Part shown: one piece after another, positions 16,732 to 25,411 of the stretch | Layout of the letters: every line of letters begins with the position of its first letter | Numbering within the stretch: position 1 is the stretch's first letter | DNA from: Aeriscardovia sp040773385 | GTDB lineage: Bacteria > Actinomycetota > Actinomycetes > Actinomycetales > Bifidobacteriaceae | NCBI GenBank assembly: GCA_040773385.1 | Contig: JAXGWH010000007.1 | Location: 1-55,909 of the forward strand | Direction: 5' to 3' | Length of the DNA: 55,909 bases | Notes under the pieces: model-generated | Database searches by the model: none | What the model was told of the DNA's origin: nothing | The model's input: the letters and a program-made list of their open reading frames with translations, nothing else | Made by a program: the position numbers and the translations under genes

Positions 16732-17880
16732 TCAGCACAGGCCGGACTGTCCGTCGTCCGGCGGCTGCTTGCCAAGATGCCCCCACGCCTTTGGCGTGGC
16801 GACCCTGCCTTTGGGGGTGCGCACAAGGAATCCTTGGCGGACGAGGTACGGTTCGGAGACGGTCTCGATGGTCTCCGCCTCCTCACCGACCATGGCGGCG
16901 AGGTTGTTGAGGCCGACCGGACCACCGTTGAAGCTGTCGATCATGGCGTGCAGCACCGCGAGGTCGAGTCTGTCGAGCCCATCCGAATCGATCTGGTAGA
17001 GGTCGAGCGCCCGTGTGACGGCCTCCTCGTCGATCGATGGCAGGTCATGGACGACGGACCAGTCGCGGACGCGCCGGAGCAGGCGGTTCGCCACGCGCGG
17101 TGTGCCACGCGACCGCCGGGACAGCTGGCGTGCGGCCTCGTCGCTGATGGTGACGCCGAGGACACGTGCCGAGCGGCGGATCAGCTTCTGCAGCTCGGAA
17201 GGCGGATAGAAGTCCAGGTGGGCGGTGAAACCGAAGCGGGCGCGCAACGGTGCCGGAAGCATCCCCTCGCGCGTGGTCGCGCCGATGGCGGTGAACCGCG
17301 GCAATGTCAGCGGGATGGACGAGGCGCCGGGCCCCTTGCCGACGACCACATCGACGCGGAAATCCTCCATGGCGATGTAGAGCAGCTCCTCGGCCGCATG
17401 CGGCAGACGATGGATCTCGTCGATGAAGAGCACCTCACCCTCCTCAAGCGAGGAGAGGATGCTGGCAAGATCCCCCGCGTGCTGGATGGCGGGGCCGGAG
17501 GTGATGCGGATGGGCACATCGAGCTCATGCGCGACGATCATGGCGAGCGTCGTCTTTCCCAATCCGGGCGGGCCGGCAAGAAGGATGTGGTCCGGTGGGA
17601 CGCCGCGCTTGCGTGCCGAATCGAGGAAGAGGCGCAGTTGCGCCTTGAGGGTTGGCTGGCCGATGAAGTCTTCAAGGGTCGCCGGCCGCAGCTCCTCCTC
17701 GCTGAGCCGCTCCCCCTCCTGGGGGTCGGCGGAGACGGTGCGCAGCGACTTCTCGGCGGCGCCGGAATTGTAGGAGGCCCTGTCTGAGGTCAGGAACGGG
17801 TTGTCCGCGGACAGATCTGTGCTGAACCGCGGATCCGAGGCAGACGGACGGGAATTCGGAGTTTTGGCTCGACGGCTCAT
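16732..17880 (-). CDS. ruvB: Holliday junction branch-migration ATPase RuvB
   Basis: The 382-aa AAA+ motor drives branch migration with RuvA. Walker A is GPPGLGKTTLA, Walker B is FIDEIHRLP, sensor 1 is IGATTREGMLPAPLRARFGF with its arginine finger, and the winged-helix C-terminus contains GGPVGLNNLAAMVGEE. An N-terminal extension of about 45 aa precedes the usual start. The ATG at 17880 has AAGGAG upstream and overlaps the ruvA stop by 4 bases (ATGA), showing tight coupling. A LexA-type site lies in front of ruvA, so ruvAB is probably SOS-induced. Confidence 0.95.
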   Translation of the reverse strand: MSRRAKTPNSRPSASDPRFSTDLSADNPFLTSDRASYNSGAAEKSLRTVSADPQEGERLSEEELRPATLEDFIGQPTLKAQLRLFLDSARKRGVPPDHILLAGPPGLGKTTLAMIVAHELDVPIRITSGPAIQHAGDLASILSSLEEGEVLFIDEIHRLPHAAEELLYIAMEDFRVDVVVGKGPGASSIPLTLPRFTAIGATTREGMLPAPLRARFGFTAHLDFYPPSELQKLIRRSARVLGVTISDEAARQLSRRSRGTPRVANRLLRRVRDWSVVHDLPSIDEEAVTRALDLYQIDSDGLDRLDLAVLHAMIDSFNGGPVGLNNLAAMVGEEAETIETVSEPYLVRQGFLVRTPKGRVATPKAWGHLGKQPPDDGQSGLC

Positions 17881-18485
17881 TTTCTGCTCCTTCCGAGTAC
17901 GGCGAGGCAACGGCGCAGGATGTCTGGCACACGGTCATCGGGGATGTCACCGGCGATCCCCTCATCCTGCAGGACCGCGTCGACCGCGGCACGGGCCTCG
18001 TCCGTATGCCAACCGAGCGAGGTCAGGCCGTCGATGACCTCAGAGATGTTGCGGGGCAGCTTGTCTGTGTCACCGTCTGCATCGAGATCGGCGATCTTCC
18101 CGGACAGTTCGAGGATGACCTTTTGGGCTCCCCTGCGGCCGACCCCTTTTGCCTTGGTCAGCGCGGTGACATCCTGTTTGCCGATGGCGGTGAGCAGCTG
18201 GTCGACCGTCATCGCGGAAAGCAGCGACAGTGCTGCCTTCGGGCCGATACCAGGGACCTTCTGCAGACGCAGGAACAGGTCTTTGGAACGGTTGTCGAGA
18301 AAACCATACAGGCTGAGGGCATCCTGGGAGACGGACAGATACGTGTGGACGAACACATGGGTCCCGACATGCAGATGGGCGAGATCCGAGGAGGGCATCC
18401 TGACGGCGAAACCGATGCCGGTGACGCTGATCACCGCAAGATCCTGCGCGATCTGGGAGACACTCCCCTCAAGCTGTGCGATCAT
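17877..18485 (-). CDS. ruvA: Holliday junction-binding protein RuvA
   Basis: The 202-aa protein binds four-way junctions as a tetramer and loads RuvB. The N-terminal OB fold begins MIAQLEGSVSQI, the two HhH motifs are in VPGIGPKAALSLL and VKGVGRRGAQKVIL-like sequence (residues about 70-125), and the C-terminal UBA-like domain that touches RuvB ends the protein (LTSLGWHTDEARAAVDAVL). The ATG at 18485 follows GAAGGAG. The gene is 78 bp from ruvC and has a palindromic LexA-type box in that gap, suggesting its own promoter. Confidence 0.94.
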   Translation of the reverse strand: MIAQLEGSVSQIAQDLAVISVTGIGFAVRMPSSDLAHLHVGTHVFVHTYLSVSQDALSLYGFLDNRSKDLFLRLQKVPGIGPKAALSLLSAMTVDQLLTAIGKQDVTALTKAKGVGRRGAQKVILELSGKIADLDADGDTDKLPRNISEVIDGLTSLGWHTDEARAAVDAVLQDEGIAGDIPDDRVPDILRRCLAVLGRSRK

Positions 18486-18530
18486 GACGTCTCCTTCACA
18501 GACACCGACCGGACCAGTAATCGGCACAGA

Positions 18531-18546
18531 TCGAACATCTGTTCGA
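18531..18546. promoter_or_regulatory. LexA-type SOS box upstream of ruvAB
   Basis: TCGAACATCTGTTCGA is a perfect match to the CGAAC-N4-GTTCG operator used by LexA in Gram-positives and actinobacteria. It lies 46 bases upstream of the ruvA ATG, in the ruvC-ruvA gap, and so should repress ruvAB separately from yebC-ruvC. Confidence 0.85.
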
Positions 18547-18563
18547 GTTTAGCACGGGTGGTG

Positions 18564-19151
18564 CTACATCCCCCTGCCGTGCATCCTGCTGCCTCGCTGG
18601 CGGCTTTTCGTGAGCTGTTCCGCCCACACGCGCTGCGCCGGGGTGAGATGCTGCTCACGCTCGCCTCCCATGAGCTCCCCGGAGGGATGCAGGGCGTGCG
18701 TGATCGCCTGTGCGAGGGCGTCTGCCGCATCGGGCGGGTCCGGCAGTTTGTTGAGCCCGAGGATGCGCGCGACCATGCGCTCGACCTGAAGCTTTCCGGC
18801 ACGGCCGTTTCCGGTGACGGCGAGTTTGACCTGGCTGGGCGTATGCGTCGCAACCGGGATGTTGCGCTGGGCGGCCGCCACCATGGCGAGCCCCGCCACC
18901 TGCGCCGTGCCAAGCACGGTGTTGATGTTGTGCTGGGCGAACACCGACTCGATGGAGACGACGTCCGGGGCGAACCGCTCGATTTTCGCGCTGAGGCCGT
19001 CCCAGATGGCCAAGAGCCTCAGATCCTGCGACTGGGAGGGATCCGAGCGCACCACGTCCACATGGACAAAAGAAAGCCGGCGATAAGCGCCGGCTTCGAT
19101 GACGCCGACCCCGCAGCGCGTGAGCCCGGGGTCGACACCGAGAATGATCAC
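18564..19151 (-). CDS. ruvC: Holliday junction resolvase RuvC
   Basis: The 195-aa nuclease resolves junctions migrated by RuvAB. It starts with GTG at 19151 (GAGG upstream), giving ILGVDPGLTRCGVGV with the first catalytic Asp. The second acidic residue lies in VVSIESVF, and the others in the DPPDAADALAQAI region near residue 143, as in the family. The basic tail (KSRQRGSRMHGRGM) is unremarkable. It is 9 bp downstream of yebC, in the usual actinobacterial order. Confidence 0.94.
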   Translation of the reverse strand: MIILGVDPGLTRCGVGVIEAGAYRRLSFVHVDVVRSDPSQSQDLRLLAIWDGLSAKIERFAPDVVSIESVFAQHNINTVLGTAQVAGLAMVAAAQRNIPVATHTPSQVKLAVTGNGRAGKLQVERMVARILGLNKLPDPPDAADALAQAITHALHPSGELMGGEREQHLTPAQRVWAEQLTKSRQRGSRMHGRGM

Positions 19152-19160
19152 GGGACGGCC

Positions 19161-19922
19161 TCAGTCGTCGTCCTCGTCGAGCTGCTTCATGACGTCGTCC
19201 GAAGCGGTCCAGTTCGAGTAGACGTCCTGGACGTCGTCCAGATCATCGAGCGCGTCGAGCAGCTTGGTGACCTTCTTTGCACCCTCGAGGTCGAGGTCGA
19301 CCTTGTTGATCGGCTCCTGGACGGAATCGGCGGAATCATGGTCGATGCCGTCATCCTTGAGTGCCTTGGCCACGGTGTTCAGATCGGAGGGGTCGGTGAC
19401 GACCACGTACTGGTCGCTCTCGTCGCGCACATCCTCGGCACCGGCCTCGGCGGCCTTCTCGAAGAGCGTGTCGTAATCGGTGGCGTCGGACGGGACGACG
19501 ATCTCGCCCTTGCGCTGGAAGTTGAAGCTCACAGAGCCGTTCTCCGCCAGCGAGCCGCCGTTGCGGCTCAGGGTGGTGCGCACGTCGGCGGCCGCACGGT
19601 TGCGGTTGTCGGTCAGACAGGAGATGATCAGGCCCACACCGTTGGGACCGTAGCCCTCATACGTGATCTCCTCGTACTGCGCACCGCCGGCCTCGGCACC
19701 GGAGCCGCGGTTGATGGCGCGCTTGATGTTGTCGGCGGGGACGGAGTTCTTCTTCGCCTTGTTGACCGCCTCGTAGAGGGCGGCGTTGCCGTCCAGATCA
19801 CCGCCGCCCTGACGGGCCGCGATCTCGATGTTCTTGACCAGCTTGGCGAAAAGCTTGCCGCGCTTGGCGTCGATGGCCGCCTTCTTGTGCTTTGTGGTGG
19901 CCCACTTGGAATGACCTGACAT
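19161..19922 (-). CDS. yebC: YebC/PmpR-family protein
   Basis: The 253-aa product starts MSGHSKWATTKHKKAAIDAK at 19922 behind GAGGAG. This N-terminus, followed by GGYGPNGVG-type sequence (ITYEGYGPNGVGLIISCLTD), is the YebC signature. The family was long annotated as transcriptional regulators; recent work on relatives points to a role at ribosomes stalled on proline-rich stretches, so the exact role here is not settled. The C-terminus is acidic (KQLDEDDD). It is the first gene of the yebC-ruvC unit. Confidence 0.92.
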   Translation of the reverse strand: MSGHSKWATTKHKKAAIDAKRGKLFAKLVKNIEIAARQGGGDLDGNAALYEAVNKAKKNSVPADNIKRAINRGSGAEAGGAQYEEITYEGYGPNGVGLIISCLTDNRNRAAADVRTTLSRNGGSLAENGSVSFNFQRKGEIVVPSDATDYDTLFEKAAEAGAEDVRDESDQYVVVTDPSDLNTVAKALKDDGIDHDSADSVQEPINKVDLDLEGAKKVTKLLDALDDLDDVQDVYSNWTASDDVMKQLDEDDD

Positions 19923-19980
19923 GGAGCTCCTCGTGTTCTTTCGAATCAAACGATTGGATTTTACGCTTGCTTTTGGACGC

Positions 19981-20682
19981 TCAGGCTGATTTGCCGGGCT
20001 TTTGAGCCGTCAGCGGCAATCCGAAGGACGGGGCGAGCCGGCTGAATTCCGCCGCGTAGGCGTCACGCTGGTTGCCCAGCAGGACGGGCATGGTCTTCGT
20101 CTGGGCGATGATCGGCATGAAGTTCGCGTCACCCTCCCAGCGTGGGACCACATGCTGGTGCAGATGGTCGGCCACGCCGGCCCCGGCGACCGCGCCCTGG
20201 TTGATGCCGATGTTCCAGCCGTCCGGCTGCGAAACGTTCTTCATCACCGTCATGGCGAGGGTCGTGGCCTTCTCGAACTCGAACAGCTCGTCGTCGGTCA
20301 GATCCGTGATATACGGCACATGCCTGTACGGGCAGATCATGAGGTGGCCGGTGTTGTACGGGTAAAGATTGAGGACGGCGAACACGAAGGTGCCGCGCCA
20401 GCAGATGAGGGCATCCTCATCACTTTTGCGCGGCCCCTCGCAGAACGGGCAGCCAGGATGGAACGTGCCTTCGGCCGACTGCGATGATGATGGGATATCC
20501 GAACGGCCGGAAGAGGACGGGGTGACGGCAGCGGAATTCTTGGCCCCCTTGCCGAGCACATAGCTCATGCGCTGCGGGGTCCACAGCCGCTCGTACCCGT
20601 CCTCCTGGGGCGGGAAATCCGTGGGCGGGTCGATCCGAACCTTCCCGGGTTCCTCCCCCGTCGATTCCGATCGTTCGGTCAT
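19981..20682 (-). CDS. HIT-family hydrolase, Ap4A-phosphorylase-like
   Basis: The 233-aa protein has the histidine triad DHLHQHVVPRW and an N-terminal CPFCEG that, with later residues, may bind zinc. NLYPYNTGHLMICPYRHV is typical of the branch that includes the mycobacterial Ap4A phosphorylase, which also lies next to thrS. A Ser-rich insertion (residues about 50-70) precedes the CPFC motif. The ATG at 20682 is 3 bp past the thrS stop, so the two form an operon, sensible because aminoacyl-tRNA synthetases generate Ap4A. The substrate is inferred from context. Confidence 0.82.
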   Translation of the reverse strand: MTERSESTGEEPGKVRIDPPTDFPPQEDGYERLWTPQRMSYVLGKGAKNSAAVTPSSSGRSDIPSSSQSAEGTFHPGCPFCEGPRKSDEDALICWRGTFVFAVLNLYPYNTGHLMICPYRHVPYITDLTDDELFEFEKATTLAMTVMKNVSQPDGWNIGINQGAVAGAGVADHLHQHVVPRWEGDANFMPIIAQTKTMPVLLGNQRDAYAAEFSRLAPSFGLPLTAQKPGKSA

Positions 20683-20685
20683 GTC

Positions 20686-22743
20686 TCATGCCTCCTGGGG
20701 CTCGTAACCGGTCACGCGCAGGAAGTCCTGCTTGTTCATGACCTGCTCGTGCGTGCCGCAGAACTTCTCGATGAGGCCGAGCGCCTCGTCCCGGGCCACG
20801 CCGTTGAGCTGGGAGCCGTCGCGGAAGCGGAAGCTCACCGCGCCCGCCTCCTGCTCGCGCGCGCCTGCGATGAGGATGAACGGCACCTTCTGCTTGGCTG
20901 CGTTGCGGATCTTCTTGTTGAAGCGGTCCTCGGAGTAGTCCACCTCCATGCGCACGTCGTGCTCGCGCAGCTCGTCGCGCATGGCGTCGAGGTAGTCCTC
21001 CTGGTCCTCGTTCATCGGGATGCCCTCGACCTGTACCGGGGCGAGCCAGGCCGGGAACGCGCCGCCGTAGTGCTCGATGAGCAGGGCGAGGAAACGCTCG
21101 ACGGAGCCGAACAGGGCGCGGTGGATCATCACCGGCTCCTTGCGCTGGCCGTCGCGGTCGATGTACTCGAGGTGGAAGCGGTGCGGCAGCTGGAAGTCGA
21201 GCTGGATGGTGGAGATCTGCCAGTTGCGTCCCAGCGCGTCGAGTGCCTCGACGGAGATCTTCGGGCCGTAGAACGCGGCGCCGCCCGGATCCTCACGGAA
21301 CTGCAGGCCGGAGTCCTTGCCCACGCGGCGCAGGGTGCCCTCGGCCTCCTGCCACACGTCGAGATCGCCCACATACTTGTCGGGGTTGCGGGTTGAGATC
21401 TCAAGATAGAATTTCGACAGACCGAAGTCCTTGAGCACCTTCAGCACGAACTTGAGCAGCGACTCGAGCTCGCCCTTCATCTGCTCGCGGGTGCAGTAGA
21501 TGTGGGAGTCATCCTGGGTCAGGCCGCGCAGACGGGTGAGGCCGTGCACCTCACCGGACTTCTCGTAGCGGTACACCGTGCCGAACTCGAACAGGCGCAG
21601 CGGCAGATCGCGGTACGAGCGCTGGCGGGACATATAGATGAGGTTGTGCATCGGGCAGTTCATGGGCTTCATGTAGTAGTCCTGGCCCTTGCGCTTGATG
21701 GTGCCGTCCGGGTTCTTCTCCTCGTCGAGGTGCATCGGCGGGTACATGTCATCCTTGTACCAGTGCAGATGGCCGGAGATCTCGTACAACTCGCCCTTGG
21801 TCAGATGCGGGGTCTGCACGAAGGAGTAGCCCGCGCGGCGGTGCATCTTGCGCGAGTAGTCCTCCATCACGTTGATGATCGTGCCGCCCTTCGGGTGGAA
21901 CACCACCAGGCCCGGGCCGAGCTGCTCGGGGAAGCTGAACAGGTCGAGGTCACGGCCGAGCTTGCGGTGGTCACGCTTGGCGGCCTCCTCGAGCAGGTTC
22001 AAGTACTTGGCGAGGTCTTCCTTGCTCGCCCAGGCGGTGCCGTAGATGCGCTGCATGGACGGGTTCTTCTCGTCGCCGAGCCAGTAGGCCGCGGCGGTGC
22101 GCTGGAGCTTGAACGCCCCGATCAGACGCGTACTGGGAAGGTGCGGGCCGTGGCACAGGTCCTTCCAGGCCACGCTGCCGTCGGAGCGGACGTTGTCGTA
22201 CATGGACAGCTCGCCGTTGTAATCCTTCTCCGAATCGGCACCCTCGGCGATCTCCTTCTCGGCACGATCGATGAGCTGGAGCTTGTACGGCTGGTCAGCC
22301 TCCTCCTTGCGCGCCTCGTCACGGCTGACGACACGGCGGCGGAAGCTCTGGCCTTCCTTGACGATCTGCTTCATGCGCTTCTCGATGCGCTTGAGATCCT
22401 CAGGGGTGAACGGCGTTTTGACGTCAAAATCGTAATAGAAACCGTCCTTGATGACCGGGCCGATGCCGAGCCTGGCATCGGGGAAGAGGTCCTGGACTGC
22501 CTGTGCCATGACGTGCGTCGCGGAATGGCGCATGATGGCGAGGCCCTTGTCGCTGCCGAGGGTGATGGGCTCGACGCTGTCGCCGTCTTTGAGCGGTGTG
22601 TACAGGTCACGGTCGATGCCGTTGAGGGTGACCGCGACCACCGAGTGGTCGTCGGCAAAGAGCTGGACGCCGGTCGTGGCCGGATCCACCTCCCTCTTCT
22701 CACCGTTGACAGTAATAGAGATGCGCTGGTCGGATTCAGCCAT
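20686..22743 (-). CDS. thrS: Threonyl-tRNA synthetase
   Basis: The 685-aa class II synthetase charges tRNA-Thr. A TGS domain (residues about 1-65), the editing domain with HSATHVMAQAVQ, and the catalytic core with FQTPH-like, MNCPMHNLIY and RLRGLTQDDSHIYC (motif 2) can be read in order. The anticodon-binding domain begins near VQVEGIPMNEDQ. Start is the ATG at 22743 behind AAGGA; an upstream in-frame extension is non-conserved. I looked for a T-box leader in 22744-22950 and saw none. Length is normal for actinobacteria. Confidence 0.96.
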   Translation of the reverse strand: MAESDQRISITVNGEKREVDPATTGVQLFADDHSVVAVTLNGIDRDLYTPLKDGDSVEPITLGSDKGLAIMRHSATHVMAQAVQDLFPDARLGIGPVIKDGFYYDFDVKTPFTPEDLKRIEKRMKQIVKEGQSFRRRVVSRDEARKEEADQPYKLQLIDRAEKEIAEGADSEKDYNGELSMYDNVRSDGSVAWKDLCHGPHLPSTRLIGAFKLQRTAAAYWLGDEKNPSMQRIYGTAWASKEDLAKYLNLLEEAAKRDHRKLGRDLDLFSFPEQLGPGLVVFHPKGGTIINVMEDYSRKMHRRAGYSFVQTPHLTKGELYEISGHLHWYKDDMYPPMHLDEEKNPDGTIKRKGQDYYMKPMNCPMHNLIYMSRQRSYRDLPLRLFEFGTVYRYEKSGEVHGLTRLRGLTQDDSHIYCTREQMKGELESLLKFVLKVLKDFGLSKFYLEISTRNPDKYVGDLDVWQEAEGTLRRVGKDSGLQFREDPGGAAFYGPKISVEALDALGRNWQISTIQLDFQLPHRFHLEYIDRDGQRKEPVMIHRALFGSVERFLALLIEHYGGAFPAWLAPVQVEGIPMNEDQEDYLDAMRDELREHDVRMEVDYSEDRFNKKIRNAAKQKVPFILIAGAREQEAGAVSFRFRDGSQLNGVARDEALGLIEKFCGTHEQVMNKQDFLRVTGYEPQEA

Positions 22744-22940
22744 AATGGTGTCCTTTGCGTTGAGGCCTGCTATACAAGGTGCGGGCCATGGACCTGTTGC
22801 GCGTCCAAGACTAGGAAGGACCGCCGACCGTGCGCGGCCGGACACGGCAGACCGACAGGCCGGGTCACCGTCCGCACTGATACAAGACGCATGGCCGTCG
22901 ATAGTCGTTTCCTCGCTCCATCCGATCAGGATAAAACAGA

Positions 22941-22977
22941 CAAAAGAGAGACAGTGACCCCTGGGAAGGGATCACTG
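22941..22977 (-). terminator. Intrinsic terminator of the tRNA operon
   Basis: CAGTGATCCC and GGGGTCACTG form a 10-bp stem with a 6-base loop, followed on the minus strand by TCTCTCTTTTG. It lies 20 bp past tRNA-Val(CAC) and upstream of thrS. Confidence 0.8.
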
Positions 22978-22996
22978 AGAAAAGGAAGGGAAGGAA

Positions 22997-23072
22997 TGGT
23001 GGGCGATGCTGGAATCGAACCAGCGACCCCTTCGGTGTGAACGAAGTGCGCTAACCGCTGCGCTAATCGCCC
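22997..23072 (-). tRNA. tRNA-Val (CAC)
   Basis: Read on the minus strand from 23072, the acceptor GGGCGAT pairs with ATCGCCC, the anticodon loop is TTCACAC inside a CTTCG/CGAAG stem, and the T-loop GGTTCGATTCC is present. The discriminator is A and the 3' CCA is encoded (22997-22999). It reads valine codon GUG. Confidence 0.95.
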
Positions 23073-23116
23073 ATTCTCCACATATAAAAAAGCCAAAGCC
23101 TGTGCTTCGGTTTTCG

Positions 23117-23188
23117 TGGGCGACGCTGGGATCGAACCAGCGACCTCTTCCGTGTCAGGGAAGCGCGCTCCCTCTGCGCCAGCCGCCC
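23117..23188 (-). tRNA. tRNA-Val (GAC)
   Basis: The acceptor GGGCGGC pairs with GTCGCCC (one wobble), the anticodon loop is CTGACAC in a CTTCC/GGAAG stem, and GGTTCGATCCC forms the T arm. No CCA is encoded. It reads valine codons GUC/GUU. Confidence 0.95.
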
Positions 23189-23204
23189 AAAAGGCAAAAC
23201 CTCG

Positions 23205-23275
23205 AGGTGGGTATGGGAGTCGAACCCGTCTATACGGCTTTGCAGGCCGCTGCCTAACCGCTTGGCTAACCCACC
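23205..23275 (-). tRNA. tRNA-Cys (GCA)
   Basis: The acceptor GGTGGGT pairs with ACCCACC, the anticodon loop is CTGCAAA, and the discriminator is U, the identity base for cysteine. The T arm reads GGGTTCGACTCCC. CCA is not encoded. Confidence 0.95.
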
Positions 23276-23298
23276 GTATGGTGTTGGGAAAACCCCCG

Positions 23299-23371
23299 AG
23301 CGGACAACGGGACTCGGACCCGCGCTCTCAACCTTGGCAAGGTTGCGCTTTACCAACTAAGCTATGTCCGC
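23299..23371 (-). tRNA. tRNA-Gly (GCC)
   Basis: The acceptor GCGGACA pairs with TGTCCGC, the anticodon loop is TTGCCAA in a CAACC/GGTTG stem, and the discriminator is U. CCA is not encoded. It is the first gene of the four-tRNA minus-strand cluster, whose promoter should lie in 23372-23600. Confidence 0.95.
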
Positions 23372-23600
23372 AAGCGACCGAGAACCGAACGGAACGTTCA
23401 GCTCCGGAGCACAAGAGATAACTATACAGCAGGGCGTGACAAACGCAAGAGTCAAAATCAGGACGCCGGGCACCTGCTTCAAGAACGCCGTTGTGACGGG
23501 CGACACGCCGAATCAGCACGTAGATCAGCCCACGGCGCAGATCCATCGCCATCGGCTCAAAGACGGCCCTGCCGTCGTTCCGGCCCATACCCTGTTGCAT

Positions 23601-24545
23601 ATGAGCATGAACAGAGCACAACGGCCGACCGTCCTGGTCGCCGCCTTCACCGGCTGGAACGATGCGGCGAGCGCGGCTTCCGACGCGGTCCGTCATCTTG
23701 TGGACGTCCTCCCCACCCTGCGGGTGACGTCCATCGATTCTGATGATTTTTATGATCTGCAGCTCACCCGCCCCACGCAGTGCACGGTGACCGGGCGCAA
23801 GAACATCGTCTGGCCGCAGACGGATTTCTATCAGGTGCGCGGCGAGGATCTGCCGGTGGACCTCGTGCTGGCGGTGGGCCCCGAGCCCTCCATGCATTGG
23901 AAGGATTTCTCCCGCTCGTTCCTGAGGATCGCGGAGGACCTGGAGGCCGACCGGCTGATCTTCCTCGCCTCGATGTTCGATGACGTGCCCTATACGCGGC
24001 CGATGCCGGTGAGCGTGGAGGCGGGCGACCCGGTGGATGTGGACGAGGATACATATACGGGGCCGATCGGCATCCCGAGCGTCATCAATCTTCTTGCCGG
24101 GCAGATGGGCTATTCGTCGGAGACGGTCTGGATCGGCGTGCCGCAGTATCTGGGGGACCTGTCGGCGAACCCACAGGCCTCGCTCGATCTGCTGGGCAAG
24201 GTCTCCGAGGAGACGCATGCCACGCTCCCGCTGTCGGACCTGCGCACGAAGGCACAGGATTGGCGTGCCGAGGCGGATATGCTCCTGCGTTACAACGAGT
24301 CGCTCGCCGGTTATGTCCATGAGCTGGAGAAGCAGTACGACAGCCGAGAGCGGAAAGATCTGGAGAAGGCCGTCTCCTCTGGCACGGACCATATCGCCCA
24401 GGAGGCCGAGGACTTCCTGCGCTCGTTCGACGACGCGCATCCAGCGCATCATACCGATGACCATCGTGCCGACGGCCATCGGGACGGTGGCGGGGACCAC
24501 CCCGGGCAGGACGTCCGGCCGGGCGACGACAGTACCGCCCGGTAG
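23601..24545 (+). CDS. PAC2-family protein
   Basis: The 314-aa product begins MSMNRAQRPTVLVAAFTGWNDAASAAS; the FTGWNDA motif near the start and the later GIPSVINLLAGQMGYSSETVWIGVPQYL are typical of the PAC2 (proteasome-assembly-chaperone-like) family common in actinobacteria. Its cellular role in bacteria is unclear. The C-terminus from about residue 275 is His/Asp/Gly-rich and disordered. I chose the ATG at 23601 because the family's conserved block starts right after it, although no strong ribosome-binding site precedes it; the ATG at 23607 is an alternative. It diverges from the tRNA cluster and ends 26 bp before the kinase gene, so the two may be co-transcribed. It ends with TAG. Confidence 0.82.
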   Translation: MSMNRAQRPTVLVAAFTGWNDAASAASDAVRHLVDVLPTLRVTSIDSDDFYDLQLTRPTQCTVTGRKNIVWPQTDFYQVRGEDLPVDLVLAVGPEPSMHWKDFSRSFLRIAEDLEADRLIFLASMFDDVPYTRPMPVSVEAGDPVDVDEDTYTGPIGIPSVINLLAGQMGYSSETVWIGVPQYLGDLSANPQASLDLLGKVSEETHATLPLSDLRTKAQDWRAEADMLLRYNESLAGYVHELEKQYDSRERKDLEKAVSSGTDHIAQEAEDFLRSFDDAHPAHHTDDHRADGHRDGGGDHPGQDVRPGDDSTAR

Positions 24546-24571
24546 ACGATACTGATTTTGGGAGGCCGATC

Positions 24572-25387
24572 ATGTCCATGTCCGTGCATCGCAAGACGCG
24601 TCCGTTCCCGCCGAATGGCTTCTTTCCCTGCGAGGCCGCGGGGCTGCGCTGGATGGGGGCGGCGACCGCCCAAGGCGGGCCGCGCGTCTGCAAGGTCATC
24701 GATGTGACCGAGGACCATCTCGACATCGAGAGGATCACCCCGGCCTCCCCCACGGCCGAGGCGGCGCACAAGTTCGGCTCCGAGCTCGCCAGGATGCACG
24801 ACGCCGGCGCGCCCTCCTGGGGGGCGGCACCGGACGGCTACACGGGAGAGAGCTATTTCGGACCGCTGCAGGATCCCGTGCCCATGCCTACGGGCGCCTG
24901 GAAGGACGTCAGGGATTACTTCACCAACGCGCGTCTGCTGCCGATGGTGAGACTGGGCATGCGCCGCGGCGTGCTCGACGACATGGATCTGGACCAGGCG
25001 CAGAAAATCTGCGACCATCTGGACGCGCTGCTGGGCCCGGCCGCGGACGACACGCCCTCACGCGTGCACGGCGACCTGTGGAACGGCAACCTCATGTGGA
25101 CCAAGGACCGGGGCGCCACGCAGGCGGTGCTCATCGACCCCGCGGCCCACGGCGGACACCGCGAGGAGGATCTGGCCATGCTCGATCTGTTCGGCGTGCC
25201 GTTCCAGGAAGAGATCCTCGCCGGTTACAACGAGGCCCACCCGCTCGCCGCGGGCTCTGAGGAGCGCTACACGCTCTGGCAGCTCTACCCCATCGCCGGG
25301 CACTGCGTATTCTTCGGCGGGGGCTACGTGGACGAGTTCCGCGCCATGTGCGCACGGCTCATCTCAAGCACGCGCTTCAACCTCTGA
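24572..25387 (+). CDS. Fructosamine kinase family protein
   Basis: The 271-aa protein has the fructosamine/ketosamine-3-kinase fold of aminoglycoside-phosphotransferase-like enzymes. The catalytic loop VHGDLWNGNLMW and the metal-binding IDPAAHGGHREEDLAML are clear, as are LARMHDAG and FGRPL-type SYFGPLQD. Members phosphorylate sugar adducts on amines so that the amine is released (deglycation). Start is the ATG at 24572 behind GGGAGG. It follows the PAC2 gene closely. Exact substrate is unknown. Confidence 0.88.
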   Translation: MSMSVHRKTRPFPPNGFFPCEAAGLRWMGAATAQGGPRVCKVIDVTEDHLDIERITPASPTAEAAHKFGSELARMHDAGAPSWGAAPDGYTGESYFGPLQDPVPMPTGAWKDVRDYFTNARLLPMVRLGMRRGVLDDMDLDQAQKICDHLDALLGPAADDTPSRVHGDLWNGNLMWTKDRGATQAVLIDPAAHGGHREEDLAMLDLFGVPFQEEILAGYNEAHPLAAGSEERYTLWQLYPIAGHCVFFGGGYVDEFRAMCARLISSTRFNL

Positions 25388-25411
25388 AGAATGCCCCCCC
25401 ACGCGAACACG

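Noticed and set aside
18006..19919. 637-codon plus-strand frame across ruvA, ruvC and yebC
   Set aside because: It spans three well-supported minus-strand genes and the LexA box between them.
22744..22950. T-box riboswitch upstream of thrS
   Set aside because: No T-box core sequence or matching specifier hairpin could be found; the only hairpin belongs to the tRNA terminator.
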